NCBI GenBank assembly: GCA_023460575.1
Contig: JAEWPQ010000228.1
Location: 1-7,046 of the forward strand
Length of the DNA: 7,046 nt
Direction of reading: 5' to 3'
Origin: Bacillota bacterium
Lineage (GTDB): Bacteria > Bacillota > Clostridia > Lachnospirales > Lachnospiraceae
In this document: positions 1 through 6,077 of the stretch, in pieces
Layout of the letters: each line of letters begins with the position of its first letter
How positions within the stretch are numbered: the stretch's first letter is position 1
Program-made: the position numbers and the translations under genes
Notes under the pieces: generated by a model
What the model was told of the DNA's origin: nothing
Seen by the model: the letters and a program-made list of their open reading frames with translations, nothing else
The model's database searches: none

Positions 1-924
1 GCTGTTTATGCTCTTGTTAACGGTGACCAGCCCCGTAACCTGTTAGACCTTTATTCCTGGGCCATGCTTTTAGGACTGGAAGTGGTAGCTGCCGGAAAAT
101 CCAGTGAATACGATTTTGTCTGGGATCGGGAGACAGGAGAATTCACTTACTTAGATGGAGACAGTGCCAGTGAAAATCTGCCGGAAATGTTGGAGCATTG
201 GAATTATCAGGGAGTAGAAACCTTAAATCAACGGCGCAAAATGCTGGAAAAGTATACCGGGGTTATTTCAGCGGATCTCTGTGAGATGAACCTTGTATCA
301 AACATCACCGGACTGGTGCCTTCTGCCCCATTTTTAACCTATCCCATCGCTAAGACCAGCGAACTTGCCAATATTTTTATTCCGGAAGAAGATGGAGGTA
401 TCCTGAAAAAGACGGGAGTTGTAGATGTATTCTATAATTTAAGAGGTACGGACGAGGCAAGCTTCTGCGGAGGAGAGTTTATTATCATTAAATGCGAAAA
501 TGAAAAGATGTGGGATATTCTAAAGAGCAAGGGACATGTAATGAGCAGCAATGGCAAGTATGCATGTATTTATTATCCTTATCATTATATGGGGCTTGAG
601 ACTCCGGTCTCTGTTTTGGTAGGTGATTTTATGGGAATCGGTACTCATCCCGAATGCCGTCAGGTGTCTGTTCTGGCAGGTGTGGCTGAAAAAGATTTGC
701 CGAAGGGAACTGTTCTTACAGTCCAGGGACATCATCATGCGATCGATGGACTGGTTCCTGAGCTTCTTGAAAGAAAATCCGTTGAGAACCTGGCGCCTTT
801 CTATCTATTAAACGGCATGGCTTTGCTTAAAGATGTAAAAAAGGGAGAGCCCATCACTCTTGATGACGTGGATTTATCACAGTTAGAAACGTATAAGCTG
901 TATGCGCAAGGCTTAGATCTTTAA
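1..924 (+). CDS. Homoserine dehydrogenase-like oxidoreductase with C-terminal SAF domain, 5' truncated by window edge
   Basis: The reading frame is open from base 1 to the TAA ending at 924, giving 307 visible residues. The first ATG in frame (64) is internal, because the 21 codons before it (AVYALVNGDQPRNLLDLYSW...) continue the protein. The family (COG4091, predicted homoserine dehydrogenase with SAF domain) is usually about 430-450 residues, so roughly the first 130, holding the NAD(P)-binding Rossmann fold, lie outside. Family-like features are the segment YYPYHYMGLETPVSV (about residues 178-192) and a SAF-like C-terminal region (about 229-297) with LPKGTVLT and VKKGEPITLDDVDL turns. The fold suggests NAD(P)-dependent oxidation or reduction of a small hydroxy or keto acid. 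The true substrate is not known to me and homoserine is only a family label. The SAF part can mislead annotators into calling it FlgA-like. It is followed by a hairpin and then rpoN on the same strand. Confidence -1.
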   Translation, partial: AVYALVNGDQPRNLLDLYSWAMLLGLEVVAAGKSSEYDFVWDRETGEFTYLDGDSASENLPEMLEHWNYQGVETLNQRRKMLEKYTGVISADLCEMNLVSNITGLVPSAPFLTYPIAKTSELANIFIPEEDGGILKKTGVVDVFYNLRGTDEASFCGGEFIIIKCENEKMWDILKSKGHVMSSNGKYACIYYPYHYMGLETPVSVLVGDFMGIGTHPECRQVSVLAGVAEKDLPKGTVLTVQGHHHAIDGLVPELLERKSVENLAPFYLLNGMALLKDVKKGEPITLDDVDLSQLETYKLYAQGLDL

Positions 925-931
925 GAAAGAA

Positions 932-963
932 AAAGAAGAGGGTGCCTTGGTGCCTTCTTCTTT
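932..963 (+). terminator. Possible hairpin terminator after the SAF-domain oxidoreductase
   Basis: The 11-base arm at 932-942 (AAAGAAGAGGG) pairs with 953-963 (CCTTCTTCTTT), with one G-T wobble and a 10-base loop. It starts 7 bases after the upstream stop codon. The T-rich stretch ACTTTTT (971-977) is a few bases further on rather than directly at the stem. Termination is therefore plausible but could be partial, which would let rpoN be read from the upstream gene. The loop and right arm lie in a tandem GGTGCCTT repeat (941-956). Confidence -1.
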
Positions 964-1023
964 GCATGTTACTTTTTCTGTGGAGCAGCGTATGTTCGTT
1001 CATGCGGCTCTGATGTCAGGGAA

Positions 1024-1039
1024 AGGAGGAAAGGAAAGC
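1024..1039 (+). promoter_or_regulatory. Ribosome binding site that sets the rpoN start
   Basis: AGGAGG at 1024-1029, followed by AAAGGAAAGC, lies 10 bases before the ATG at 1040. An in-frame ATG at 947 has no comparable site and sits within the loop of the hairpin after the upstream gene. The residues between the two ATGs also do not resemble the sigma-54 N-terminus. Confidence -1.
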
Positions 1040-2395
1040 ATGTACTTAGATTTACAGATGAAACAGGGGCAGACCTTATCGCCCCAGATGATACAGTCTG
1101 CAAAGATCCTGCAGATGACAGCTGAGGAGCTGGTTAAGTATATCAATGAGCTGGCTTTGGAAAATCCAGCCATAGACGTTGTTGCACCCTTCCAACAGCT
1201 GTGGCCGGATTTCAACAGTGAACAAAATTATTCCTTTTATCAAAAGCAGAATGAGTATGATGATGATGATTTTAAGAATCGCTGGAATTATAACGCCGAT
1301 AATGGAGAAACCCTGCAGAATTATTTATGGTCACAATTGATTATGGAGGATTTTTCTTCCCTTGAGACGAAAATCGTTAAATTCATGCTGGAATGCCTGG
1401 ATGGGAAGGGATACCTGACAGAGACGGTTCATGATGTTTCGGTTTATTTCAAAGTGAATGAATCCCTGGTTCAAAAACTTTTGGAAAAACTGCAGACGCT
1501 GGAACCTGCGGGAATCTGTGCCTGCAGTCTTGAGGAATGCTTAAAATTGCAGCTGAAAAGCCGGAAGATGCTGTCCCCGGTTCTTTCTCAGATCATTGAT
1601 GACTGTCTGGAGATGGTTGCAAAAAATAAGATTCCTTCCATAAAAAGAAAATTGCGCTTGTCCTATTCAGAAGCAACCGCATATTGTAATATTATCCGAT
1701 CACTGAATCCCAAGCCAGGCACCTCGTTTGGCAACCGGGAACAGATGCGATATATTGTTCCTGATGTAACTATTGTGAAGTTCAGAGATCATTTTGATAT
1801 TCTGCTGAATGAATCTCCCTGCTCAGGCATTGAGATCAACTGTTATTATCAGCAGTTGAACCAGCGCAGGGAATCGGAAGAAGTAAAGGCATATCTGGAT
1901 AGTAAAATCCGGCAGGCGGAATGGATCAGGCATTGTATCGCACAGCGCACGAAGACAATCATGCAGGTATCAAAAAAGGTCCTGGAATATCAGGAAGCTT
2001 TTTTTATAAAAGGGCCAAATTATTTAGTTCCTTTGAGAATGGGGGATGTGGCGGAAGCCATAGGAGTTCATGAATCAACCGTCAGCCGCACTGTCAGTAA
2101 GAAGTATCTTCAGTGTTCCTGGGGAGTTTATCCCATGAGCTTCTTTTTTCCCAGAGGTGTAATAAAACATGAGGAAGGCCAGCTTCATGAAGAAGCAAAG
2201 TCCCTGACCAATGGGGATATCAGGCGGGTTATTCAGGATATTATCAAGGAGGAAGACAAGAAAAAGCCATACAGTGACCGGATTTTGGGCGAGATGATTT
2301 TGGAATCTGGTATCTCTATTTCACGGCGCACGGTTGCAAAATACCGTGAGGAAGCCGGGATTCCAGATGCCAGCGGACGAAAGAGATATAATTAA
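1040..2395 (+). CDS. rpoN: RNA polymerase sigma-54 factor
   Basis: Sigma-54 directs RNA polymerase to -24/-12 promoters and needs an ATP-driven enhancer-binding activator to open DNA. The 451-residue length is normal for the family. Region I is at about residues 1-45 (QGQTLSPQMIQSAKILQM... ELALENP), the usual Gln/Leu-rich activator-interacting segment. A short acidic linker (EYDDDDF) follows. The core-binding region starts near residue 75 (LQNYLWSQL, then LDGKGYL and LEPAGICACSLEECLKLQL). The -12-element helix-turn-helix is at about 334-352 (GDVAEAIGVHESTVSRTV). The RpoN box is SRRTVAKYRE at 428-437, matching the family's ARRTVAKYRE except for its first residue, and contacts the -24 element. 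The start at 1040 is chosen for its AGGAGG site. One small oddity is GICACS where family members usually have GVGAR. No activator gene or clear -24/-12 promoter is visible in the window, so its regulon lies elsewhere. Confidence -1.
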   Translation: MYLDLQMKQGQTLSPQMIQSAKILQMTAEELVKYINELALENPAIDVVAPFQQLWPDFNSEQNYSFYQKQNEYDDDDFKNRWNYNADNGETLQNYLWSQLIMEDFSSLETKIVKFMLECLDGKGYLTETVHDVSVYFKVNESLVQKLLEKLQTLEPAGICACSLEECLKLQLKSRKMLSPVLSQIIDDCLEMVAKNKIPSIKRKLRLSYSEATAYCNIIRSLNPKPGTSFGNREQMRYIVPDVTIVKFRDHFDILLNESPCSGIEINCYYQQLNQRRESEEVKAYLDSKIRQAEWIRHCIAQRTKTIMQVSKKVLEYQEAFFIKGPNYLVPLRMGDVAEAIGVHESTVSRTVSKKYLQCSWGVYPMSFFFPRGVIKHEEGQLHEEAKSLTNGDIRRVIQDIIKEEDKKKPYSDRILGEMILESGISISRRTVAKYREEAGIPDASGRKRYN

Positions 2396-2432
2396 AGGAG
2401 TCCCGGATCACTCATTTCAGCTTCCTGTTCAT

Positions 2433-2473
2433 GAGGAGTTTATCAGAATCAGTAACCTCTTTTTTGTTTTTTT
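2433..2473 (+). terminator. Possible rpoN terminator (weak stem, strong T-tract)
   Basis: GAGG (2433-2436) can pair with CCTC (2456-2459), extended by TT/AA across a two-base bulge. The run TTTTTTGTTTTTTT (2460-2473) follows directly. The T-tract is convincing and lies about 65 bases after the rpoN stop. The stem is short and its loop long, so the call is tentative. Confidence -1.
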
Positions 2474-2547
2474 ATAACCAAGTGCTGCATTCAGTTCTGC
2501 CTACAATGATTTGATGTAACTGTTCTTTAACAATTGCCATAGGAAAA

Positions 2548-2597
2548 GCTTCTTTCTGTAAATGAATTATTTATCTAATTCATTTACAGAAAGAAGC
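2548..2597. repeat. Perfect 22-bp inverted repeat with 6-base loop; possible terminator for the acetyltransferase gene
   Basis: The arm 2548-2569 (starting GCTTCTTTCTGTAAATG) is the exact reverse complement of 2576-2597, around the loop TTTATC. The stem is AT-rich (6 G/C in 22 pairs), unlike a typical terminator. Read on the - strand, however, the hairpin is followed by TTTTCC and lies about 90 bases beyond the stop of the acetyltransferase gene, so it could end that transcript. Read on the + strand no T-tract follows. It could also be a small dispersed palindromic repeat. The rest of the gene-free stretch 2396-2689 is AT-rich and shows only the weak terminator after rpoN and very short open frames. 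Confidence -1.
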
Positions 2598-2689
2598 AAT
2601 TTATATCCAGAGACACAAAATTTATTACACCACCGTGTATACATTTTCATTTATTTGCGTTGAATTATGTTCTTAATCTTATCCATATA

Positions 2690-3160
2690 TCAGTCTTTGT
2701 CATTCTTCCACATAAACCTAGGACCTTCTTCCCCTATTTCCCCATTGGGTAAAAAACCCGCTTTTTGGAGAACTCTTTGAGATGCAACATTATCAGGATC
2801 TGTTTCTGCTTCAACATAGGATACACCAGTTTGATTAGAAGCCCATTTAGCCATGGCAGTAACGGCTTCCGTCATGAGTCCCTTACCCTCGTATTCCTTT
2901 TTTATTCCGTAACCAATTTCAACGCTCCCATTATCATTCAGACCTTTAAAACATATGTCACCAACTGCCTGTTTGCTGTTTTTTAGCTGCATTAACCATA
3001 TTGCATACCAAACCCGCTGGTCAGGTTTTTCTCTGCAGCCAGCAAGCATATTCTGAAATGCTTGCTTCATTTCCGCATCCGTCTCTTCCCAAACCCTTTT
3101 TTCGATTTCTTCATTAGAAATCGGAAAGATTAACATTCTTTCTGTTGCTACCATAATCAT
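2690..3160 (-). CDS. GNAT family N-acetyltransferase (RimJ/RimL-like)
   Basis: This 156-residue protein should move an acetyl group from acetyl-CoA to an amine; the substrate cannot be read from the sequence. The acetyl-CoA pyrophosphate-binding motif A is IGYGIKKEYEGKGLMTEAV (residues 82-100, with the loop EYEGKG). The downstream motif DPDNVASQRVLQKAGF (121-136) is the usual N-x-x-S-x-R-x-L-x-K-x-G-F signature of RimJ/RimL-type enzymes. The start at 3160 is favoured over the ATG two codons later (3152-3154) because GGGAGAGG on the - strand sits 8 bases before it. The gene stands alone, convergent with rpoN and divergent from the small membrane protein gene. It and its flanks look more AT-rich than the ATPase genes, which would fit acquisition, but I have not measured this. 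A protein- or small-molecule-modifying role is equally possible. Confidence -1.
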   Translation of the reverse strand: MIMVATERMLIFPISNEEIEKRVWEETDAEMKQAFQNMLAGCREKPDQRVWYAIWLMQLKNSKQAVGDICFKGLNDNGSVEIGYGIKKEYEGKGLMTEAVTAMAKWASNQTGVSYVEAETDPDNVASQRVLQKAGFLPNGEIGEEGPRFMWKNDKD

Positions 3161-3258
3161 TTATTTATCCTCTCCCATATAAGATATAAATTTGTATTTC
3201 TCATTATTTGTAAATAATCTTCATCAGTAGAATACCACCACACTTACTTACTATCAAT

Positions 3259-3288
3259 ATTAAGTTTTCAATGGACACGGTTTGTCAA
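3259..3288 (-). promoter_or_regulatory. Candidate promoter for the acetyltransferase gene
   Basis: On the - strand there is an exact -35 TTGACA (3288-3283), an 18-base spacer and a weak -10 CTTAAT (3264-3259). This would give an untranslated leader of roughly 90 bases. The -35 is strong and the -10 is only 4 of 6, so the site is tentative. Confidence -1.
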
Positions 3289-3358
3289 GTCCCTAATCCA
3301 GCACAAAGGGATTTACTCTGCAGTCTTTTGATTATTTTCTCAACCCCTATCTCCATAC

Positions 3359-3387
3359 TTTTCATTAATTTAAATATGTGTTATGAT
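3359..3387 (+). promoter_or_regulatory. Promoter with extended -10 for the small membrane protein gene
   Basis: TTTTCA (3359-3364) serves as a -35, followed by a 17-base spacer and TATGAT (3382-3387). The TG at 3379-3380 makes an extended -10. A start of transcription near 3394 leaves about 40 bases before the ATG. The position and spacing are good for a housekeeping sigma-A type promoter. Confidence -1.
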
Positions 3388-3434
3388 ACTGCTATGCAAC
3401 CAGATCTGAAACATGAAATTGAAAGGAAAATACT

Positions 3435-3752
3435 ATGATTGTAGTAAGCTGGCTTAATGCAGCAAGCCTTGTACTGGGCCTCATTGCCTGGACATTTCCA
3501 GTTATTAACCTGATACAATTCAAGAAAGCCGACCGCCGAAAATGGATTATCTTTTCTCTGACAAGCATCAGTGCCTGTGCTGTTTCGCTGTACATGCAAA
3601 TTCTCTATACCGATTATCTGGTGAAAACAGAGGACTGGTCTGCACTTATGGATACTTCCGGCACAGTGGCTTCAATTACCGGATTGCTTCTTGCAGTTAC
3701 AATCATTCTCAATCTTGCCACATTGTTTATGCGTTGCAAGAAAAGTCAATAG
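3435..3752 (+). CDS. Small three-segment membrane protein of unknown function
   Basis: I do not recognise a named family for this 105-residue protein. It shows three hydrophobic segments at about residues 5-27, 36-58 and 77-99. The basic loop KKADRRK (30-36) and the C-terminal RCKK put both on the cytoplasmic side. The predicted topology is thus N-terminus outside, C-terminus inside, with an outer loop TDYLVKTEDWSALMDTSG (59-76). The start is supported by AAAGGA (3422-3427) 7 bases before the ATG and by an extended -10 promoter just upstream. It is monocistronic, divergent from the acetyltransferase gene, and closed by a hairpin shared with the convergent anti-sigma gene. Nothing in the neighbours points to a role. 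The well-formed expression signals argue that it is real. Confidence -1.
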   Translation: MIVVSWLNAASLVLGLIAWTFPVINLIQFKKADRRKWIIFSLTSISACAVSLYMQILYTDYLVKTEDWSALMDTSGTVASITGLLLAVTIILNLATLFMRCKKSQ

Positions 3753-3786
3753 GCTGATACCTGTATTTATCTTGGCGGTAAAAAGC

Positions 3787-3833
3787 GGAAAGGAAACAGG
3801 AAACCCATAAAATGCGGTTCCTGTCTCCTTTCC
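3787..3833. terminator. Bidirectional terminator between convergent genes
   Basis: Arms 3787-3805 and 3816-3833 (GGAAAGGA...CC against GG...TCCTTTCC) pair with one mismatch and one bulged base around a 10-base loop. On the - strand the stem is followed by GCTTTTTACC, a good termination context for the anti-sigma gene. On the + strand only scattered T runs follow, so termination of the small membrane protein transcript may be less efficient. Confidence -1.
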
Positions 3834-3868
3834 TAATGGATTTTAATGCTTTTTATGTGCCGGGTCTT

Positions 3869-4654
3869 TTACTTTGCGTCTGTGACTTCTCTGGCCATGG
3901 CAATTAAATCATCACAGCTAAAATCATTAAAAGAACTGAGGGAATACTCCAGGCCGTTTTCTTCCCAGTTTACATAACGATACGTGCTGCGCTCTTCTTT
4001 ATCGCTTCCGTAGCTGATATATAGCTTTCCCTCATCCTGCAGCTTTGAGTCTTCCGCTGATGGTGTTGCATCCGGTGGTAAAAACAGATAGTTATCTTCG
4101 AATGCTGCCAGAGTAATATCTTTATAAACTTCCTGCTTTTTTATTGCGGAAGTACTATTAGGAATCATATCCTGAGGCTGGTTAACATAAAGAGAGACAC
4201 GTTTTTTCTCTCCATAGCGGGCGTAGAGCTGCGGGTAGCTGAGTAATGGATTCCGGCTATCGTCTATTCCTTGTACATTAATTACAGAGCCTTCTTTAAA
4301 AGAAAGACCATTGGAAAACGTTTCCACCAGCTTTGGAACTGTTCCCATCTGGCTTTTTGCTAACCGGGACAGCTCATTTATTGAGTGAACCGATTCAGCA
4401 CTTGAGGAAGAACTGATCAGACTTGTGATTTTCCCACCGGCAACTGCAGTAACAGTTCCCAATACGGTTATCGTACACATTGCGGCCAAAGCTGCCACCA
4501 TTTTCTTTTTATTAAATCGCATAATTTTACCCCTCATTTCTATTTTTTTATGAATTTCTTCAAGACAACGATTCTCTGTCCAGACATCCGGCTGTATCCG
4601 GTCCAGTTGGGAATTTATGACTTGTTTTAACCTGTCGTCAATCCTGTCACCCAT
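3869..4654 (-). CDS. Putative membrane-anchored anti-sigma factor, cognate to the ECF sigma factor
   Basis: This 261-residue protein has a cytoplasmic N-terminal part (1-49) rich in charged residues, with PDVW (22-25) and LEEIHKKI, as in many Firmicutes anti-sigma proteins. One membrane segment follows (about 52-73), then a serine-rich stretch (SSSSSA, 81-86) and an extracytoplasmic domain of about 175 residues. The end, VNWEENGLEYSLSSF... DDLIAMAREV (228-256), resembles the DUF4367-type C-terminus found on anti-sigma proteins; this is from memory of the family. I see no HxxxCxxC zinc motif in the N-terminal part. Its ATG lies within the last codons of the sigma gene (overlap ATGGGTGA, 8 bp), with AAAGGGG 8 bases upstream, so coupled translation is likely. 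By family logic it would hold the sigma factor inactive until an envelope signal. A second start at 4522 is also possible (see the separate entry). Confidence -1.
   Translation of the reverse strand: MGDRIDDRLKQVINSQLDRIQPDVWTENRCLEEIHKKIEMRGKIMRFNKKKMVAALAAMCTITVLGTVTAVAGGKITSLISSSSSAESVHSINELSRLAKSQMGTVPKLVETFSNGLSFKEGSVINVQGIDDSRNPLLSYPQLYARYGEKKRVSLYVNQPQDMIPNSTSAIKKQEVYKDITLAAFEDNYLFLPPDATPSAEDSKLQDEGKLYISYGSDKEERSTYRYVNWEENGLEYSLSSFNDFSCDDLIAMAREVTDAK
4520..4535 (-). promoter_or_regulatory. Internal ribosome binding site and ATG inside the anti-sigma gene
   Basis: On the - strand GAGGGG (4535-4530) lies 7 bases before an in-frame ATG (4522-4520, codon 45). Starting there would give a 217-residue protein beginning MRFNKKKMVAALAAM, a basic start followed by a hydrophobic segment. 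That form would lack the cytoplasmic sigma-binding part. The site may be chance, since the codons encode the charged linker before the membrane segment. Confidence -1.
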
Positions 4655-5264
4655 GACAATATCCCCTTTCCATTTCTGTTTTTTCAGAGCCGTCAGCTTC
4701 CAGTAAATCCTTTAGCAGTTTTCTCGCCTTAAACAAACGGGATTTTATTGTTCCTTCCATGGCTCCCGTAATTTGTGCAATTTCCCTGGTGCTTAAGTCG
4801 TTGTAATAATACAGGAGAACCACCGTACGGTATTTGATATCCAGATGGCTGAGTGCTTTTTGAATTTCTTTAGCTGTCTCTGCCTCTAAAACAGATTCCA
4901 ATGGTCCGCCTGTTTTTTTATCCTCCCGGATGTGTTCCGCGCTCTTTTTATCCTCCTCTTGTTCCAAAATACCTTCGAAAGAGATTTCAGCCCTTCCTTT
5001 TTTCTTTCGTTCCAGCCGCCAGGCGGTTCGCACCAGAATCTGATACAGCCATGATTCAAAGCAATCCGCTTGTTTCAGCTTTGACCTGTAAAGATAACAT
5101 TTTACAAATGTCTCCTGTAAAATATCCTCACTGTCACTTTGGTTACTAGTAATAAAATACGCCATACGGTACAGCTTTCCGGAATAGGAACGGTATAGTT
5201 CGTCAAATGCTGCTTCGCTGCCATTGATCATGCTCTCTACCAAAGCCCTGTTTTCTTCCATCAT
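4647..5264 (-). CDS. ECF-type RNA polymerase sigma factor (sigma-70 family, regions 2 and 4)
   Basis: With the start at 5264 the protein has 205 residues. Region 2 is at about 16-85, including FDELYRSYSGKLYRMAYF and the DILQETFVKCY helix (47-57) that binds core polymerase and the -10 element. It is followed by FESWLYQILVRTAWRLERKKK. A charged linker of about 40 residues comes next. Region 4 (about 128-188) contains the helix-turn-helix LSTREIAQITGAMEGTIKSR and binds the -35 element. Region 3 is missing, as expected for ECF factors. An in-frame ATG at 5294 would add ten residues but has no close ribosome site, whereas AAGGAAG precedes 5264 by about 8 bases. The last codons overlap the anti-sigma gene by 8 bp. 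The ECF group cannot be assigned without a search; the partner suggests an envelope or antimicrobial stress response. Confidence -1.
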   Translation of the reverse strand: MMEENRALVESMINGSEAAFDELYRSYSGKLYRMAYFITSNQSDSEDILQETFVKCYLYRSKLKQADCFESWLYQILVRTAWRLERKKKGRAEISFEGILEQEEDKKSAEHIREDKKTGGPLESVLEAETAKEIQKALSHLDIKYRTVVLLYYYNDLSTREIAQITGAMEGTIKSRLFKARKLLKDLLEADGSEKTEMERGYCHG

Positions 5265-5278
5265 AACCTGCTTCCTTT
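5265..5278 (-). promoter_or_regulatory. Ribosome binding site that sets the ECF sigma start
   Basis: On the - strand AAAGGAAG (5278-5271) precedes the ATG at 5264-5262 by about 6-8 bases, and a second ATG follows immediately. The alternative ATG at 5294 has only GGTGG about 14 bases upstream. The shorter start also matches the usual short lead-in before region 2. Confidence -1.
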
Positions 5279-5297
5279 CCTTTTTTAGATGCATCTG

Positions 5298-5330
5298 ATA
5301 ATAAGAGCCACCAGAGTACTATTTGGTTCA
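5298..5330 (-). promoter_or_regulatory. Candidate ECF-type promoter for the sigma/anti-sigma operon
   Basis: On the - strand TGAACC (5330-5325) resembles the GAAC-core -35 of many ECF factors. A 17-base spacer leads to CTCTTATTAT (5307-5298), near the CGTC-type -10 seen in related systems but not a perfect match. Transcription would begin near 5290, downstream of the ATG at 5294 or right on it, which agrees with the start at 5264. Autoregulation is an inference. Confidence -1.
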
Positions 5331-5359
5331 CTTTTTATTACTATTATTTTAAAAATATG

Positions 5360-5416
5360 AAAAACAAAGGACCAGAGAACGAAAACTGGCTGCTGCCGTT
5401 TTTCGTCTCTGGTCCT
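5360..5416 (-). terminator. Strong rho-independent terminator of the V-ATPase operon
   Basis: On the - strand the arm AGGACCAGAGA-CGAAAA (from 5416) pairs with TTTTCG-TCTCTGGTCCT (ending 5368), with one bulged base and a loop of about a dozen bases. TTTGTTTTTC (5368-5359) follows it directly. It lies about 40 bases after the stop of the subunit D gene and insulates the ECF operon from ATPase transcription. Confidence -1.
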
Positions 5417-5456
5417 GATTCTGATTTCATATTCATTGCGCTTTTGGAGACGGCCG

Positions 5457-6077
5457 CTACCCTCCATTTTTATTCCTCTTGATCACCTTAAGCCTGGTAA
5501 ACTCTTCTCTGTCCTTTTCTTCCAGTGAATTGGTAATGTTCTTTGTCAGAGCCTCATATCTGGGTATTGTAATGTTTTTTAAGGCATTGGCCCGTTTCTG
5601 AGTTCTTTTAATGCTGTTTGCCAGACGGTAGGCAGAGTTCTCCACCATGGAGAGCTTTACTGTCAGCTTTTTCACCTTTTCAAACTGATAACGGGCTTCA
5701 TCCAGGGATTCCCTGGTGCTGTAATAGGCATATGTCAGGTTTAAGGGGATTTCATCATGTTCAACCAGAGGTATCTCAGTTCCCATAATGCTCCTGGTCT
5801 TGATGCGTACCGAATTGTCCACGGGAACCGCCAGGGCAATATCCTGTACATAATTGATTCCCAGCTCAATGTTGGCTTTTTGCAGGGATTTATATGCGGA
5901 AGTAAAGGTGACATCGATTTCAGACTGGATGCCCCTTGCTTCATCAATCAGGCTCATCAGTTCCTTGATGAGAATGTTCCGCTTTTTATCCATCAGTTCG
6001 TAGCCCTGTCTGGCTAAACCAAGAGAGCTTTTGGCAAGGATTAAATTCCCCTTAGTGGGAAATGTATTGGGATTCAT
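5457..6077 (-). CDS. atpD: V-type ATP synthase/ATPase subunit D (central stalk)
   Basis: Subunit D (ntpD in enterococcal naming) forms the long coiled-coil rotor shaft that turns within the A3B3 head and couples ATP hydrolysis or synthesis to Na+ or H+ movement through the membrane ring. The 206 residues match the family length. The conserved N-terminal helix is seen at 2-33 (PNTFPTKGNLILAKSSLGLA, then RQGYELMDKKR). The conserved C-terminal helix contains RTQKRANALKNITIPRY (158-174), and a variable middle part (about 75-120) forms the globular tip. The start at 6077 has AGGAGGG 6 bases upstream. It follows the subunit B gene by 11 bases and is the last gene of the operon, as the terminator after it shows. 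Subunit D coming last after A and B is the usual order in Firmicutes V-ATPase operons. Confidence -1.
   Translation of the reverse strand: MNPNTFPTKGNLILAKSSLGLARQGYELMDKKRNILIKELMSLIDEARGIQSEIDVTFTSAYKSLQKANIELGINYVQDIALAVPVDNSVRIKTRSIMGTEIPLVEHDEIPLNLTYAYYSTRESLDEARYQFEKVKKLTVKLSMVENSAYRLANSIKRTQKRANALKNITIPRYEALTKNITNSLEEKDREEFTRLKVIKRNKNGG

Noticed and set aside
949..968. A -24/-12 sigma-54 promoter (TTGGTGCC...TTTGCAT) in front of rpoN
   Set aside because: Thirteen bases lie between the GG and the GC instead of the required ten.
947..1039. N-terminal extension of rpoN from the ATG at 947
   Set aside because: It has no ribosome site, starts within the loop of the hairpin after the upstream gene, and its residues do not resemble sigma-54 region I, which begins right after 1040.
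2598..2680. A 27-codon - strand frame starting MKMYTRW downstream of the acetyltransferase gene
   Set aside because: There is no ribosome site, the composition is low in information, and it runs into the hairpin arm.
2765..2986. + strand open frame of 73 codons
   Set aside because: It lies antisense within the acetyltransferase gene, whose motifs are clear, and has no family features.
3291..3313. Small competing stems (TCCCT/AGGGA and AATCC/GGATT) in the divergent intergenic region
   Set aside because: They are only five pairs each, expected by chance; there is no riboswitch or attenuator pattern around them.
3381..3599. - strand frames opposite the small membrane protein
   Set aside because: No ribosome site is evident and they show no domain features; the + strand frame has a promoter, a ribosome site and membrane segments.
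5265..5294. Longer ECF sigma start at 5294
   Set aside because: There is no ribosome site at proper distance, and the promoter candidate would start transcription at or after this ATG.
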